In this document: positions 1 to 15,693 of the stretch, piece after piece
Position numbering within the stretch: position 1 is the stretch's first letter
Layout: each line of letters opens with the position of its first letter
NCBI RefSeq assembly: GCF_041052385.1
Contig: NZ_CP163439.1
Coordinates: 2,097,001-2,161,000 of the forward strand
Length of the DNA stretch: 64,000 nucleotides
Origin: Streptomyces sp. R28
GTDB lineage: Bacteria; Actinomycetota; Actinomycetes; Streptomycetales; Streptomycetaceae
Reading direction: 5' to 3'
Made by a program: the position numbers and the translations under genes
The notes under the pieces: model-generated
Seen by the model: only the letters and a program-made list of their open reading frames with translations
What the model was told of the DNA's origin: nothing
Databases searched by the model: none

Positions 1-3000
1 GACTGCACGTACGAGATCCACAGCAAGGACGAGCGAGGTGACACCACCCTGTGCAGCCAGGGCCGGGCGACCCTCGCCCAGGACGCCCCGCAGCTCCCGC
101 CCCTTCTTGACGACCTGCGTGCGAGCTGCACCGATGCCGTCCACACCGGCGAGCACATCTACGGGCTCTACGACGGCATGGGGATGGTCTACGGCCCCTC
201 CCAGCAGTCGGTCACCCGGCTGCACGTCGGCACCGACCCCCACGGACGGCCCCAGGTCCTGGCCGAACTGCGCCTGCCGCCTGAGGCCGAGCCTCTCGGC
301 GTCGCTGGTCTGATGCACCCGAGCATCCTCGACGGCGCCCTCCAGGCCACGGTGGGACTGTGGCTGGCGGAAGCGGCCGATGGCCGACAGACCGGCCTCG
401 CGCTGCCCTTCGCCCTCGAACGCGCCGAGGCCGTCGCCGCCACTCCCGCCACCGCGTACGCGTGGATCCGCCACCGGCCCGGTGGCGCCATGGATACCAC
501 CGCGGCGAAGCTCGACGTCACCGTCCTCGACGAACAGGGCCGTGTGTGCGTGGAGTTGACCGGCCTGTCCACCCGCCGCCTGCGCGACACCTCTTCCGAC
601 GACGCGACCGAGTCGGGGTCTGTGGGTGTGGGTGATATCGCGGTTATTGGTGTGAGTGGCCGTTATCCGGAGGCGGCGGATCTGGATGAGTTCTGGCTGA
701 ATCTGCGTGCGGGCCGTGACAGTGTCCGTGAGGTGCCGGCCGGGCGGTGGGACCGGGGCCGGTATGCGGAGGCCGGTGGTGGGGTGTGGGGCGGTTTCCT
801 GGATGACATCGACCGGTTCGATCCGTTGTTCTTCCAGATCTCGCTGCTGGAGGCCGACTATCTGGATCCGCAGGAGCGTTTGTTCCTGCAGTGCGCTCAC
901 CACACGCTGGAGGATGCCGGATATACGGCCGGCCGGCTTGCGCGGGACGCGAAGGTGGGCGTGTTCGTCGGTGTGATGTATCAGGAGTACCAGCTCCTGG
1001 GCGCGCAGGCGCAGGAGCGGGGCAGGCCCGATGCGTTGTGGGGCAGTGCGTCCACGGTCGCCAACCGGGTGTCGTACTTCTACGACTTCCACGGGCCGAG
1101 CATGGCCGTGGACACCATGTGTTCCTCCTCGCTGACCGCTGTTCATCTGGCCTGTGAGGCGATCCGCAGCGGTCAGTGCGACAGTGCGCTCGCCGGGGGT
1201 GTCAACCTGACCCCGCATCCCAACAAGTACCTGGTGCTGGGGCAGCGCAAGTTCCTCTCCAGCGACGGCCGGTGCCGCAGTTTCGGCGAGGGCGGCGACG
1301 GCTACGTGCCCGGCGAGGGTGTCGGCGCCGTCCTGCTCAAGCCGCTGGAGCGGGCCATCGCCGACGGCGACCAGATCCACGCCGTGATCAAGGGCACGGC
1401 CGTCAACCACGGCGGGCGGACCTCCGGTTACTCGGTGCCCACCCCGATCGCGCAGGGCGCGGTCATCGCCGACGCGCTCACCGCCGCCGGTGTCGACCCG
1501 CGTGAGCTGAGTTATCTCGAGGCCCACGGCACCGGAACCTCCCTGGGCGACCCGATCGAGATCTCCGGCCTGCAGCAGGCCTTCACCCGTGCCGGCTCCG
1601 CGCCGCAGCAGCTCGCGATCGGGTCGGTGAAGTCCAATATCGGGCATCTGGAGTCCGCGGCCGGTATCGCCGCCCTGACCAAGGTGCTCCTGCAGATGCG
1701 CCACGGCGAACTCGTCCCGAGCCTGCACTCCGCCACCCTCAACCCCCACATCGACTTCGACCGCACCCCCCTGCACGTCCAGCACACCCTGCAGCCCTGG
1801 CAGCGGCCCGTGCTGGAAGGCCGGACCCTGCCCCGCACCGCGGGCATCTCCAGCTTCGGCGGCGGCGGTTCCAACGCCCACATCGTCATCACCGAATACC
1901 AGCCCCCGGTCCGCCCCGCAGCCGTGCCGGCCGGCGGCCGCCCGGCTCTGCTGGTGCTCTCCGCCAAAAGCCAGGCCCAGCTCGTCGAGCAGGCCCGCCG
2001 CCTGCATATTCGTCTTGGTCAGTTGAGCGACGCCGACCTGCCCGCCATCGCCTGGACCCTGCAGAGCGGACGCATCGCGTTGGAGGAACGCCTCGCCTTC
2101 ACCGCGGCCACCCTCGCCGAGGCCCGTGAGCGGCTTGCCGCCTTCGCCGCCGACCCGGCAGCGACCGGCGCCTGGCACCGGGGCACCGTCCGCCCCGCCC
2201 GGCCCGCCGACACCCCGGCAGTACACGCGGCCCTGCACACCTGGACACAACACGGCACGCACGAGACGCTGCTGGAACTGTGGGCCGACGGCGCCGACGT
2301 CGAATGGGAAGACGCCTGGCCGGCCGGTAGCCCGGTGCGTCGTATCAGCCTGCCCGGCTACCCCTTCGCCCGCGAACGCTGCTGGTACGACCTCGACACC
2401 CAAGGCGCACCACACCAGCCCACGGGCGGCAACACCCCTGACGTCGTGCTGCTCCGGCCCGAATGGACCGAGCGCGCCATCGCCCCGGCCGTGCCCGACG
2501 AGCCGTTCGCCGAACGGCACGTCGTAGTGCTCGGTCGGCTCACCGACGGCGACCGCGACACCCTGCAGGCCGCGCTGCCCGCCAACACCACCTGCACCGT
2601 CCTCGCCCTCGCCGACGGCCCCCTGGACCGCCAGTACACCGACGCGGCGCGCAGGCTGTTCACGCTGGTCCGCGAGCTCCTGGAGCGCGGCCCACGTCGG
2701 CCTACCCTGCTGCAGGTCGTCTCCGTCGGCACCGCGGACACGGACCTCGGCGAAGCGGCCTGCCTCACCGGTCTGGGCGCGTTGTTGCGCACGGCTCACT
2801 TGGAGAATCCCAAGCTGTGCACCCAGTACCTGGAGTGCCTGGACGGCGTCTCGCCCGCCACCGTCGCCGCACGCCTCACAGCCGAGGCCGGCACCGATCC
2901 CGAGCCCGAGGTACGCCACCACGAGGGACGCCGCCAGGTCCGCCTCCTGGCCGAAATCACCGGCGCCCGGCCCGCGCCCGCGCCCTGGCGGGAAGACGGC

Positions 3001-5357
3001 GTTTATCTCATCACCGGAGGCATGGGCGGGCTCGGCCTGCACGTCGCGCGGGACATCGCCGCCTCGGTCGCGCACGCCACGGTGGTCCTCACCGGGCGCT
3101 CGCCGCTGACCGACGAGCGGCGCGCGGTGCTGAAGGACCTTCGCACCATCGGCCTGACCGTCCAGTACGAGGCCGTCGACGTCGCCGACCGGGACGCGCT
3201 CGGCGCCCTGCTGGCCCGGGTGACCGTGGACCACGGCCCGCTGACCGGCGTACTGCACGCCGCCGGTGTCATCGAGGACAACTTCATCGTCCGCAAGAAC
3301 ACTGAGGAACTCGACCGGGTCCTCGCCCCCAAGGTCGCCGGACTCGTCCACCTCGACGAACTCACCCAGAAGCAGCCGCTGGAGCTGTTCGTCTGCTTCT
3401 CCTCGATCGCCGGCGCCTTCGGCAACCCCGGCCAGAGCGACTACGCCGCCGCCAACGCCTTCATGGACACCTACGCCACCCACCGCAACCAACTCGTCGA
3501 CGCGGGCCTGCGCAACGGCCGCACCGTGTCCGTCAACTGGCCGCTCTGGGACGAAGGCGGCATGGGCACCGAAGGCCCCGTCCGCGAACAACTACGCGCC
3601 CAGGGCCTCGCCCCCCTCGACACGCAGCGTGGTCTCACCGCCCTGCACCAAGCCCTCACCAGCACCGACGGCGGCGTCACGGACGGCAGACTGCTCGTAA
3701 TCGCGGGCAACCGCGAGGCGTTGCTGACCCGGCTGACCGAACACGCCGAAGAAGCCCCACCCCAGACCACGGCGACGCAGACCACGACGGCCCCTATACC
3801 GGAAGCCCCCAGGCCCACCACGCCCGCCACGGTTGCCGGTGGCGGCAGCGCACGCTCCGTCGAGGACCGTGCCGTAACCCACCTCAGACGCGTACTCGCC
3901 GCCGCCCTCAAACTCGGACCCGAACGCCTGGACCCCGACACACCACTGGAGCGCTACGGCATGGACTCCGTCCTCGCCGTCGCCATGGTCGAGCCACTGG
4001 AAGACACCTTCGGCCCCCTCTCCCGCACCCTGCTCTTCGAAGTACAGACCGTACGAGGACTCGCCCACCACCTCGCCGCTGACCACCCGCAGGCACTGCG
4101 CACCCTCGTCGGCGAGCCTGCGCCCGAGGCAGCCCGACCCCAGACCGCCGCACCTGAGTCCCCTCGGCCGCAGAGCGCCGCACCCGAGACAGCCCGCCCG
4201 AACACCACCGCCCCCGCCCCGGTCCGACACGAGCCGGACCACCGCAGCCAGGACATCGCCATCATCGGCATCGGCGGACGCTACCCGCAGGCCGACGACC
4301 TGGACGCCTTCTGGACTGCCCTGCGCGAAGGCCGGGACTGCGTCACCGAAGTCCCCGCCGACCGCTGGAACACCGACGACAGCCCCACCCGATACGGCGC
4401 CTTCCTCGACGGCATCGACCGCTTCGACCCACTGCACTTCGGCATCTCACCCCGCCAGGCCGCCGCAATGGACCCCCAGCAACGCCTCTTCCTCGAAACC
4501 GTATGGCACCTGCTCGAACAAGGCGGCATCACCCAACAAGTCATCGAACACCACTACAGCCGACGCATCGGCGTCTACGTCGGCGCCGCCTACCAGATGT
4601 ACCGCGCCGACACCACCCAAGACCCCACCCTCGCAGCACTCACCGCATCCGCCTCCTACAACCTCATCGCCAACCGCGTCTCCCACTACTTCGGCCTCGA
4701 AGGCCCCAGCCTCGCCGTCGACAGCATGTGCACCTCCTCCGCCATGGCCATCCACCTCGCCTGCACCGACCTCCAACGCGACGAATGCGAACTCGCCATC
4801 GCAGGCGGCGTCAACCTCACCGTGCACCAGGACAAATACATCGCCCTCAACGAGATGCAACTCCTCGGCACCCACCCAGGCGCACGCAGCTACCGCGACG
4901 GCGACGGCTACCTCCCCGCCGAAGCAGTCGGCGCCGTCCTGCTCAAACCACTGCACGCCGCCCTCCGCGACGGCGACACCATCCACGCAGTCATCAAAAG
5001 CACATCCTCACAACACGCAGGCCGCTCCAACGGCTTCATGACACCCAGCCACCACACCCAAGTCGCCACCATGCGCCGCGCACTCCAACGAGCCGCAACC
5101 ACACCCGCCGACATCGGCTACGTCGAATCCGCCGCCAACGGCACCGCCTTCTCCGACGAAATCGAACTACGCGCCCTGCGCGAACTGTTCACCGACGTCC
5201 ACGACACCGTCCACGTCGGCACCGTCAAATCCAACCTCGGCCACCCCGAAGCCGCCTCCGGCATCGCCCAGCTCACCAAAGTCGTCCTCCAACTCCAACA
5301 CCACCAGATCACACCCCTCACCCACACCGGCACCCCCAACCCCCGCCTCAACCTCGA

Positions 5358-9480
<4,123 letters not shown>

Positions 9481-9484
<4 letters not shown>

Positions 9485-11991
9485 AACCCAGCCCCGACCC
9501 GGGTGGCGACGTACCGGCCCGCAATCACGAGGTGGACCGGCAGTACGAGGGAGAACTGATCGAGAGCGGTCCGCGCGGGGCCGCCGCCATCGCCGGTCTG
9601 CTGGCCCGTTTTCAGCAGCCGGCTCCGCAACCGCAGTCGCTGGACGGCGCGAACGACCCGCAGGGCCCGGGCAACGGCGCACCGGCCTGGGGTCTCGAAC
9701 AGCTCGCCAAGGCGATCGTCTCGAAGGCGGCCGCGTTGCTGGGTGGCAAGGAGATCGACGCCGAGACCGATCTCTTCGACGCCGGTGCCACCTCGGTGGA
9801 CGCCGTTCGGCTCGTCGCCGTGCTCGATCGTGACCTCAACATCAGACTCAGCCTGGACGACGTCTTCGCCGACGCCCGGCCCCGGCGGCTCGCTCAACGG
9901 TGGCTGGGCAGTCCGGCGCGACGCACACTGCCCGAGGGGCCGGTGACCACCGGAGCCCCTGAGCTTCCGGCGGCCTCCGCACCGTCCGCCACCACGACGG
10001 CAGCACCGGGCACCGACCTCGCGCCGACCGCCCCGGTCGCCCCAGTCGCGCCAGTCGCGCCAGTCGCCCCGGTCGCCCCGGTCGCCCCGGACGAGACGCT
10101 CCCCGCGCTGGACGACCATGCCGAGGACCTCGCCCTCATCATGGCCGACCTCGCACGTGCGGACCAGCTTCCCTGGTGCGGTGACCCGGAACCGGTCCCG
10201 CCCCGCCGTGTCCTGCTGACCGGTGCCACCGGCTTCCTGGGTGGGCACATGCTGTTCGACCTGCTGCGGCACAGCGACGCACATGTCGTCTGCCTGGTGC
10301 GCGGGGACAGCGTGCAGGAAGCGGAACAGCGCCTCGCCAAGGGTCTCGCCGGTTTCTCCCTCCCTTGGTCGGCCGAGGTCCGACGCCGGGTCACGGTCCT
10401 TCCCGGCGACCTGCGCCAACCCCGGCTCGGCCTGACGGACGAACAGTGGGAGCTGCAGGCCAACGAACTCGACTCGGTGGTCAGCGTGGCGGCGGCCGTG
10501 GACTTCCTGCGCGGCTACCCGTCGCTGCGCCGGACCAATGTCCTCGGCGTACTGTCCCTCGCCGAACTCGCGATGACCGGACGGCCCAAACCGCTGCACC
10601 ACATTTCGTCGATCGCCGTGTTCAACGAGATCGGCATCGCTTCCATGGGCGAGGACGATCCTGTGGCCCATGTGGACCGGCTGACGGCGGGCTACGACAA
10701 GTCGAAGTGGGCGGCCGAGGCAGCGCTCAGGCGGGCCCGCGACCGTGGCCTGAAGGCCACGTTCCTGCGCCCTGGCGGCATCGTCGGCCACACCCGCACC
10801 GGTGCCTACAACCCGCACGACATCAACACGGGCCTCTTTTCCGCCATCTCCCGTTACCGCGTCGCACCCAAGATCAACTATTCGAACTCCGCCCCGGTGG
10901 ACTGGGTGAGCCGCATCGCGACCGCCGTGATCTGCGAGCCGAGCGGCTGGGGCCAGAACTACCACCTCACGGGACGGCCGGACACCCTCACCGAGATGGT
11001 CCGCGATCAGGAACTCGGTGGGCTGAACGTTCGGGTGATGCCGTGGGATGTCTGGCTCAAGGACTTTCTGGAACGCTGTGAGACCGACAAGATCCCCGAA
11101 CTGGAGTTCATGGCGCGAGTGCTGCGCAACCCCGCCGGCCAGAAGATCGTCGAGGCGAGCGTCACCGCCCCCATGGCGACCGGGGATCGTACCGAGGCGT
11201 GCGTCGCCCGGCACAAACTGCCGCCACCTGTCCGCTACGACGCGCCGGCCCGGCTGAAGAGCTACGAGCGCATGGCCCGTGACGGCCTGGTGATCCTGCC
11301 CAGCCGTGACGACCCACCGCATCTGTGGTTCCGGGAGACGATGCGCGGCAAGGTGGGTCCGGTCGACGCCAAGCCCACCACCCACTGCGCCTTCGCGCTG
11401 ACTCTGTCGATCGCCAGCATGTACCAACTCGTGCAGCACCGCACCATCGACGTACGCGGCAAGGTCTCCTGTCCCCTGCTGCACGCGGATCCGCTGACCG
11501 TGGACGACGGCGAGATCTGGGTCCGTCCCCACGAGGGAGTGCCGCACCGCCACGGCCTGGACCACCCCCTGCTGCGTTACCGCCTGGCCCTGCGCGACTC
11601 CGACGGAAACGGCTGGTGGTTGGAGGGCTGGAAGACGGCCCGGGCCCGCTTCGACTACATGCAGCAGGCGCGCACTCTCACCATCCGCGCCGGCCGCGAG
11701 GGCGAACCGGCGAGCCTGGCCGGAACGATGAAGGTTCCCAAGAAGTCCTACAAGCGGGAGCAGATAGACGGCATCCGGGTCAATCCCGAGCTGTCGATGC
11801 GGGAGCAGCGGATCGCCAAGCTCACCTGGCTGGCCTGGTTCAGTGCCCAGCTGGGCCAGGGTCTCCTGGAGCCCACTCTGCGCGCCGGCGCCGAACTGCT
11901 CGATCTGCGTCCGGACGCCGTCGACCGCGACAAGGACAGGTACCAGGCCAAGCTCAAGAAGTGGGAAAAGGACAGGAAACAGCTTCGATGA
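9481..11991 (+). CDS. ACP - thioester reductase protein with extra C-terminal domain (reductive chain release)
   Basis: The protein is 836 aa. Its ATG overlaps the PKS stop (ATGA), so translation is coupled. An N-terminal carrier domain (about residues 75-145) has the DAGATSVD phosphopantetheine site. A Pro/Ala/Val linker follows, then an NAD(P)-binding thioester reductase domain (Rossmann motif GATGFLGGH near residue 247, YDKSK catalytic Tyr/Lys near 405). Such domains release the chain as an aldehyde or alcohol. The last 220 residues, from FRETMRGKVG (about 617), resemble from memory the domain that follows GMC oxidoreductases in actinobacterial cholesterol-oxidase-like fusions, with WWLEGWKTAR as a landmark; its role is unknown. 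The carrier domain is the natural partner of the FkbH domain just upstream. Confidence 0.82.
10030..10092 (+). repeat. 9-bp tandem repeat encoding a Pro-Val-Ala linker
   Basis: About six to seven copies of a GTCGCSCCR unit encode a (PVA)n linker between the carrier domain and the reductase domain of the release protein. In-frame repeats of this kind make flexible hinges and change length by slippage without altering the frame. Confidence 0.75.
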
Positions 11992-13121
11992 CACCACGAC
12001 CGCTCTACGCCCCGCTGGACCGCGTCACCGTTGAGGAGATCCCGTTCCACGCATCCGACGGCACGGAACTCGGCCTGTGCCGGCTGAGCGCCAACTCCCC
12101 CGCCGGTCAGTACGGCAACGACCGTCCCGTGGTCCTGCTCCTGCACGGTCTGACGGCTTCGGCTGACATGTTCGTCCTGCCCGAGACCCGCAATCTCGTG
12201 GACGTCCTGCTCGACGCGGGCTACGAACCGTGGCTGCTGGACTGGCGGGGCAGTTGCCGCCTGCCGTACAACGAGGGCCGCGTCCGCTACACCTTCGACG
12301 ACGTGGCGCTCTACGACATCCCGGATGCGGTGTCGTACATCCGCGGCCGGATCGGCGGGCGCCAACTGTTCGTGGTCGCCCACTGCCTCGGAGCACTGTC
12401 GCTGTCCTTGAGCATGACGGGCGGCCTGGTGCCGGGCCTCGCCGGAGTGGTGGCCCAGGGGGTGTTCATGACGCCGAAGTACTCCGGGAGGTCCCGCGTG
12501 CTCGGCCACCTCGGCGGGGAGTGGGGCCGCTCCCGCTGGACCCATCTCCCGGTCGACTTCACCAAGGTGGGCTTCCGCTCGCGCTACACGCCGATGTTCG
12601 CGCTGGCTTCCCTCTCGGCGGGCGAGTGCGACGACCCCACCTGCCATATCCTGCACAACTCCGCTTGGGGTACCGGCGCGTCACTCTACGTCCACGAGAA
12701 CCTGCACGAGAGAACCCACAGTCGGCTCGCCGAACTGTTCGGTTCCGCGCCCACCTGGATAGGGCCGCACCTGCGGCGCATGGAACTGGCCCACACGGCG
12801 ATGCCCTGGAACACGGGCGACCAGGGCTACGGCCGGCTGCCGGAGAACGCCCTGGACAGCGCCGACCGCATCGACTGCCCCGTCCTGCTGCTCGCCGGCA
12901 GCGACAACAAGACCTTCCAGGATTCGAACGAGCTCTGCTACGACGTCCTGTCCAGCCGCTACCCGGACCTCGACGTTCGTTACGTCGAGATTCCGGGCTA
13001 CGGCCACGTCGACCCCTTCATCGGCCGCGGTGCCGCCTTCGACGTGTTCGGGCACATCGTCGACTTCCTCGACGAAAGATGTCTGCAGGGGGGTGTGAGC
13101 CCAGCGAGTTCCGCGTCCTGA
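11988..13121 (+). CDS. Alpha/beta hydrolase with Cys nucleophile, PKS cluster
   Basis: The protein is 377 aa. Its ATG overlaps the stop of the reductase gene (ATGA), making it the third cistron of the PKS operon. The fold is clear: LLLHGLT oxyanion segment (about residue 47), LLDWRGS, nucleophile elbow VAHCLGA with Cys133 where Ser is usual, an acidic residue in LLAGSDN, and His in GYGHVDP near the C-terminus. Dienelactone hydrolase is the classic Cys-nucleophile member. Actinobacterial hydrolases fused to or beside GMC/cholesterol-oxidase-like proteins share the HCxG elbow, which matches the unusual C-terminal domain of the preceding protein. It may hydrolyse, cyclise or edit the released polyketide. 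The substrate cannot be read from the sequence. Confidence 0.8.
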   Translation: MTPRPLYAPLDRVTVEEIPFHASDGTELGLCRLSANSPAGQYGNDRPVVLLLHGLTASADMFVLPETRNLVDVLLDAGYEPWLLDWRGSCRLPYNEGRVRYTFDDVALYDIPDAVSYIRGRIGGRQLFVVAHCLGALSLSLSMTGGLVPGLAGVVAQGVFMTPKYSGRSRVLGHLGGEWGRSRWTHLPVDFTKVGFRSRYTPMFALASLSAGECDDPTCHILHNSAWGTGASLYVHENLHERTHSRLAELFGSAPTWIGPHLRRMELAHTAMPWNTGDQGYGRLPENALDSADRIDCPVLLLAGSDNKTFQDSNELCYDVLSSRYPDLDVRYVEIPGYGHVDPFIGRGAAFDVFGHIVDFLDERCLQGGVSPASSAS

Positions 13122-13154
13122 GCCGGTGTCCCCGGGCACGTGCCGGGGGATCAC

Positions 13155-13185
13155 GGTGGGCGCTGCCCGCGGGCAGCGGCCCACC
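13155..13185. terminator. Hairpin between convergent genes (bidirectional terminator)
   Basis: GGTGGGCGCTGCCC pairs with GGGCAGCGGCCCACC with one bulged base. The hairpin lies between the end of the PKS operon (13121) and the end of the convergent GH51 gene (13194). A second GC hairpin (CCCCGG...CCGGGG) sits at about 13130-13149. Confidence 0.6.
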
Positions 13186-13193
13186 GGCTGCCG

Positions 13194-15674
13194 TTACCGC
13201 TGCTTGATCCGCAGGAAGGTGACGGAGTTCGCCGGGAAGGTGTACGTGAACTTGTCGGTCACGCCCCGGAGGGTGGAGCTCACCGGGGTCACCGGCGTGT
13301 CCGTCTCGGTGTTCACCGCGTCCTGGTCGGCGGCCAGCGTGGTCACGCGGGCCGTGGAGTCGACCTTCGCGCCGCCGAGGTCGATGGCCGTGCGGGCCTC
13401 GGCCGACTGGGCGTTGACGACCTTGACGATCAGGTCACCGGTCTTCGCGTCCTTGGTGACGACCTGGCGGAACGGCTCGGCCGGCTTGTCGTCGCTGAAG
13501 CTCCCCCACTCCTTGCCGTCGAGGAAGAGAGTCACCTGACGGCCGCGCACCTTGATGTCGATGTCGTAGGCGCGGCCCGTCTCGATCGACCCGGGCTTCG
13601 TCATCAGGGTGCCCTTGCCGCCGTCCACGGCCTGCTCGATCGCGGACTGGGTGTTGTTCCAGCCGCCCAGGTTCCACCAGTAGTAGTTGCCGGTGTCCTT
13701 GACACCGAAGGCGACGAGGAAGCCCTCCTTGCCGGACTTCTTGGTGGCCTTCACATGGAGGTCGTAGTCCTTCCAGGCCGGGTCGCCCGCCGTGACCAGG
13801 GTGTTCTCGGCGGCCGCGTCGGTCTGGACGTACTGCCCGTCCTGGATGCTCCAGCTGCCCGCGCCGCTGTGCGTCCACTTCGAGGCGTCACCGGAGAAGT
13901 CGTCGCCGAGCAGCGTCGAACCGTCCGCCGAGGTGACCTTCACGTCGTCGTAGGCGGCGCTGGTCGCCCACGTGGACAGGCCGACGGCGCCGGTGATGGG
14001 GCCGCTGACGTTCGGCGTGGTGGTGGCCTTCGAGGGGACCACGCGGTCGCCGACGTTGGTCATGAACAGCTTCTGGACCTCGTAGTTGGCGGAGTTCCAG
14101 GAGGCCCGGTTGTTGAACCAGATCATGTCCGGCCGCCATTGGACGTAGTCCTCGTTGGCGAGCAGCGGGGCGTACGAGGCGAGCTTGACGACGTCCGCGT
14201 TGCGCTCCAGGCCGGTCATGAACGCGGCTTCGGAGAGACCGTTCTTCCAGGCGTTGCCCTGGGAGGCGTACTCGCCGAGGAAGACCTTGGGGCCGCCGCG
14301 GTCGTAGGAGTCGTAGCGGTCGTTGTTCTGGAGGAACCAGTTCGGGCTGTTGTAGTAGTGCTCGTCGACCATGTCGACCTCGGCCTCGCGGTTGAGCTGC
14401 CAGGCGGTGTCGAAGGTCGTGCCGGCGTCGTCCGGACCCGAGTTGGAGATGACGGTGATGTCCGGGTACTTGGCCTCGATGGCGGTCCGGAACTGCTGGA
14501 AGCGGACGAAGAACTCCTTCGGGAGGTTCTCCTCGTTGCCGACCTCGATGTGGGTCAGATGGAAGGGCTTGGGGTGGCCCATCTGCGCGCGGACCTTGCC
14601 CCACGTGGAGGTCGCCGGGCCATTGGCGAACTCGATGAGGTCGAGGGTGTCCTGGATGTGCCGCCCCAGCAGCGCGTCGTTGTCGGTGGCCTTGTTCTGG
14701 CCGCAGCCGGTGACCAGGGCGGGGACGACGGGCAGCGGCATGGCGCCGATGTCCTCGGAGAGGCGGAAGTACTCGTAGTAGCCGAGGCCGTAACTCTGGT
14801 TGTAGCCCCAGAAGTTGGCGTTGGTGGCGCGCTCCTCGACCGGACCGACGGTGTCCTTCCACTGGTAGCTGCGTTTGCGCTGCCAGTTCGAGGCCTCGCT
14901 GTAGTCCTCCATGGAGCCGGTGTTGACCAGGCAGCCACCGGGGAAGCGCACGAAGCCCGGCTTCAGGGCGGCTATCTTCTCGGCGAGGTCCTTGCGCAGG
15001 CCGTTCGGCTCGTTCTTGTAGGTGTCGCGCGGGAACAGCGACACCTCGTCGAGCGCGGCGGCGGCGGCCGAGGTCACGGCGAGTCGGCCGCGGTTGCTGG
15101 TGCGGGTCGCGGTGAAGGTGGCCTTGTACTTGGCCCAGCCGCCCCGCACGGCGACCTGGCGGGCGGTGGCCAGCGTGCCGGCGGCGTCCTTCAGTGAGAC
15201 GGTGAGCGTGGTGCCGCTCTCGGCGCGGGCCCACACGGAGAAGTCGTACTTCTTGCCCTGCTCGACCCGGATACCGGTGTTGTACCCGGCGTTCGTGACG
15301 GACGAACCGGCGCCCAGGGAGAGGTAGTTGCGGTTGCGCTCATTGAGCCGGCCTGCGTCGTTGACGACCTGGGCCGTGCCGCCGACCGTCCAGGAGGTCA
15401 GGGGCGTGTAGGAGCCGTTGTCGGCGGTGGAGTACTCGAAGGACCGGTTCTGCACGAGCTCGGCGTACAGACCGCCGTCCGCGGCCCGGTTGATGTCCTC
15501 GAAGAAGACCCCGTACATCGTGTCGTCGATCTTCGCGCCCTTGGTGGCGGGGTCGACGGTGATCGCGTAGTCGGTGACGTCCTCGGCGTGGGCGGGCGCC
15601 GGGACGAGACCGGCGGCCACCAGGAAGGCGGTCGCCGTCAGACCCAGTCTCCAACGGGTGCGCGTGCGTGGCAT
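13194..15674 (-). CDS. Secreted alpha-L-arabinofuranosidase, GH51
   Basis: The 826-aa precursor has an N-terminal Sec signal peptide (basic MPRTRTRWR, hydrophobic core, AHA cleavage site near residue 29). A carbohydrate-binding-like beta region (about 80-210) precedes the GH51 barrel. The acid/base Glu381 lies in HIEVGNEE and the nucleophile Glu468 in FLGEYAS. A second beta-rich module (about 560-720, laminin-G/DUF1080-like) precedes the C-terminal GH51 beta domain. It should remove arabinofuranosyl side chains from arabinoxylan or arabinan outside the cell. A GGAG ribosome site lies six bases before the ATG. An inverted repeat 20 bases upstream may be its operator. The gene stands alone. Confidence 0.92.
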   Translation of the reverse strand: MPRTRTRWRLGLTATAFLVAAGLVPAPAHAEDVTDYAITVDPATKGAKIDDTMYGVFFEDINRAADGGLYAELVQNRSFEYSTADNGSYTPLTSWTVGGTAQVVNDAGRLNERNRNYLSLGAGSSVTNAGYNTGIRVEQGKKYDFSVWARAESGTTLTVSLKDAAGTLATARQVAVRGGWAKYKATFTATRTSNRGRLAVTSAAAAALDEVSLFPRDTYKNEPNGLRKDLAEKIAALKPGFVRFPGGCLVNTGSMEDYSEASNWQRKRSYQWKDTVGPVEERATNANFWGYNQSYGLGYYEYFRLSEDIGAMPLPVVPALVTGCGQNKATDNDALLGRHIQDTLDLIEFANGPATSTWGKVRAQMGHPKPFHLTHIEVGNEENLPKEFFVRFQQFRTAIEAKYPDITVISNSGPDDAGTTFDTAWQLNREAEVDMVDEHYYNSPNWFLQNNDRYDSYDRGGPKVFLGEYASQGNAWKNGLSEAAFMTGLERNADVVKLASYAPLLANEDYVQWRPDMIWFNNRASWNSANYEVQKLFMTNVGDRVVPSKATTTPNVSGPITGAVGLSTWATSAAYDDVKVTSADGSTLLGDDFSGDASKWTHSGAGSWSIQDGQYVQTDAAAENTLVTAGDPAWKDYDLHVKATKKSGKEGFLVAFGVKDTGNYYWWNLGGWNNTQSAIEQAVDGGKGTLMTKPGSIETGRAYDIDIKVRGRQVTLFLDGKEWGSFSDDKPAEPFRQVVTKDAKTGDLIVKVVNAQSAEARTAIDLGGAKVDSTARVTTLAADQDAVNTETDTPVTPVSSTLRGVTDKFTYTFPANSVTFLRIKQR

Positions 15675-15693
15675 GGATACTCCGCGGCTCGAT

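Noticed and set aside
13140-15197. 685-codon open frame antisense to the GH51 gene
   Set aside because: The opposite strand has a signal peptide and both GH51 catalytic glutamates.
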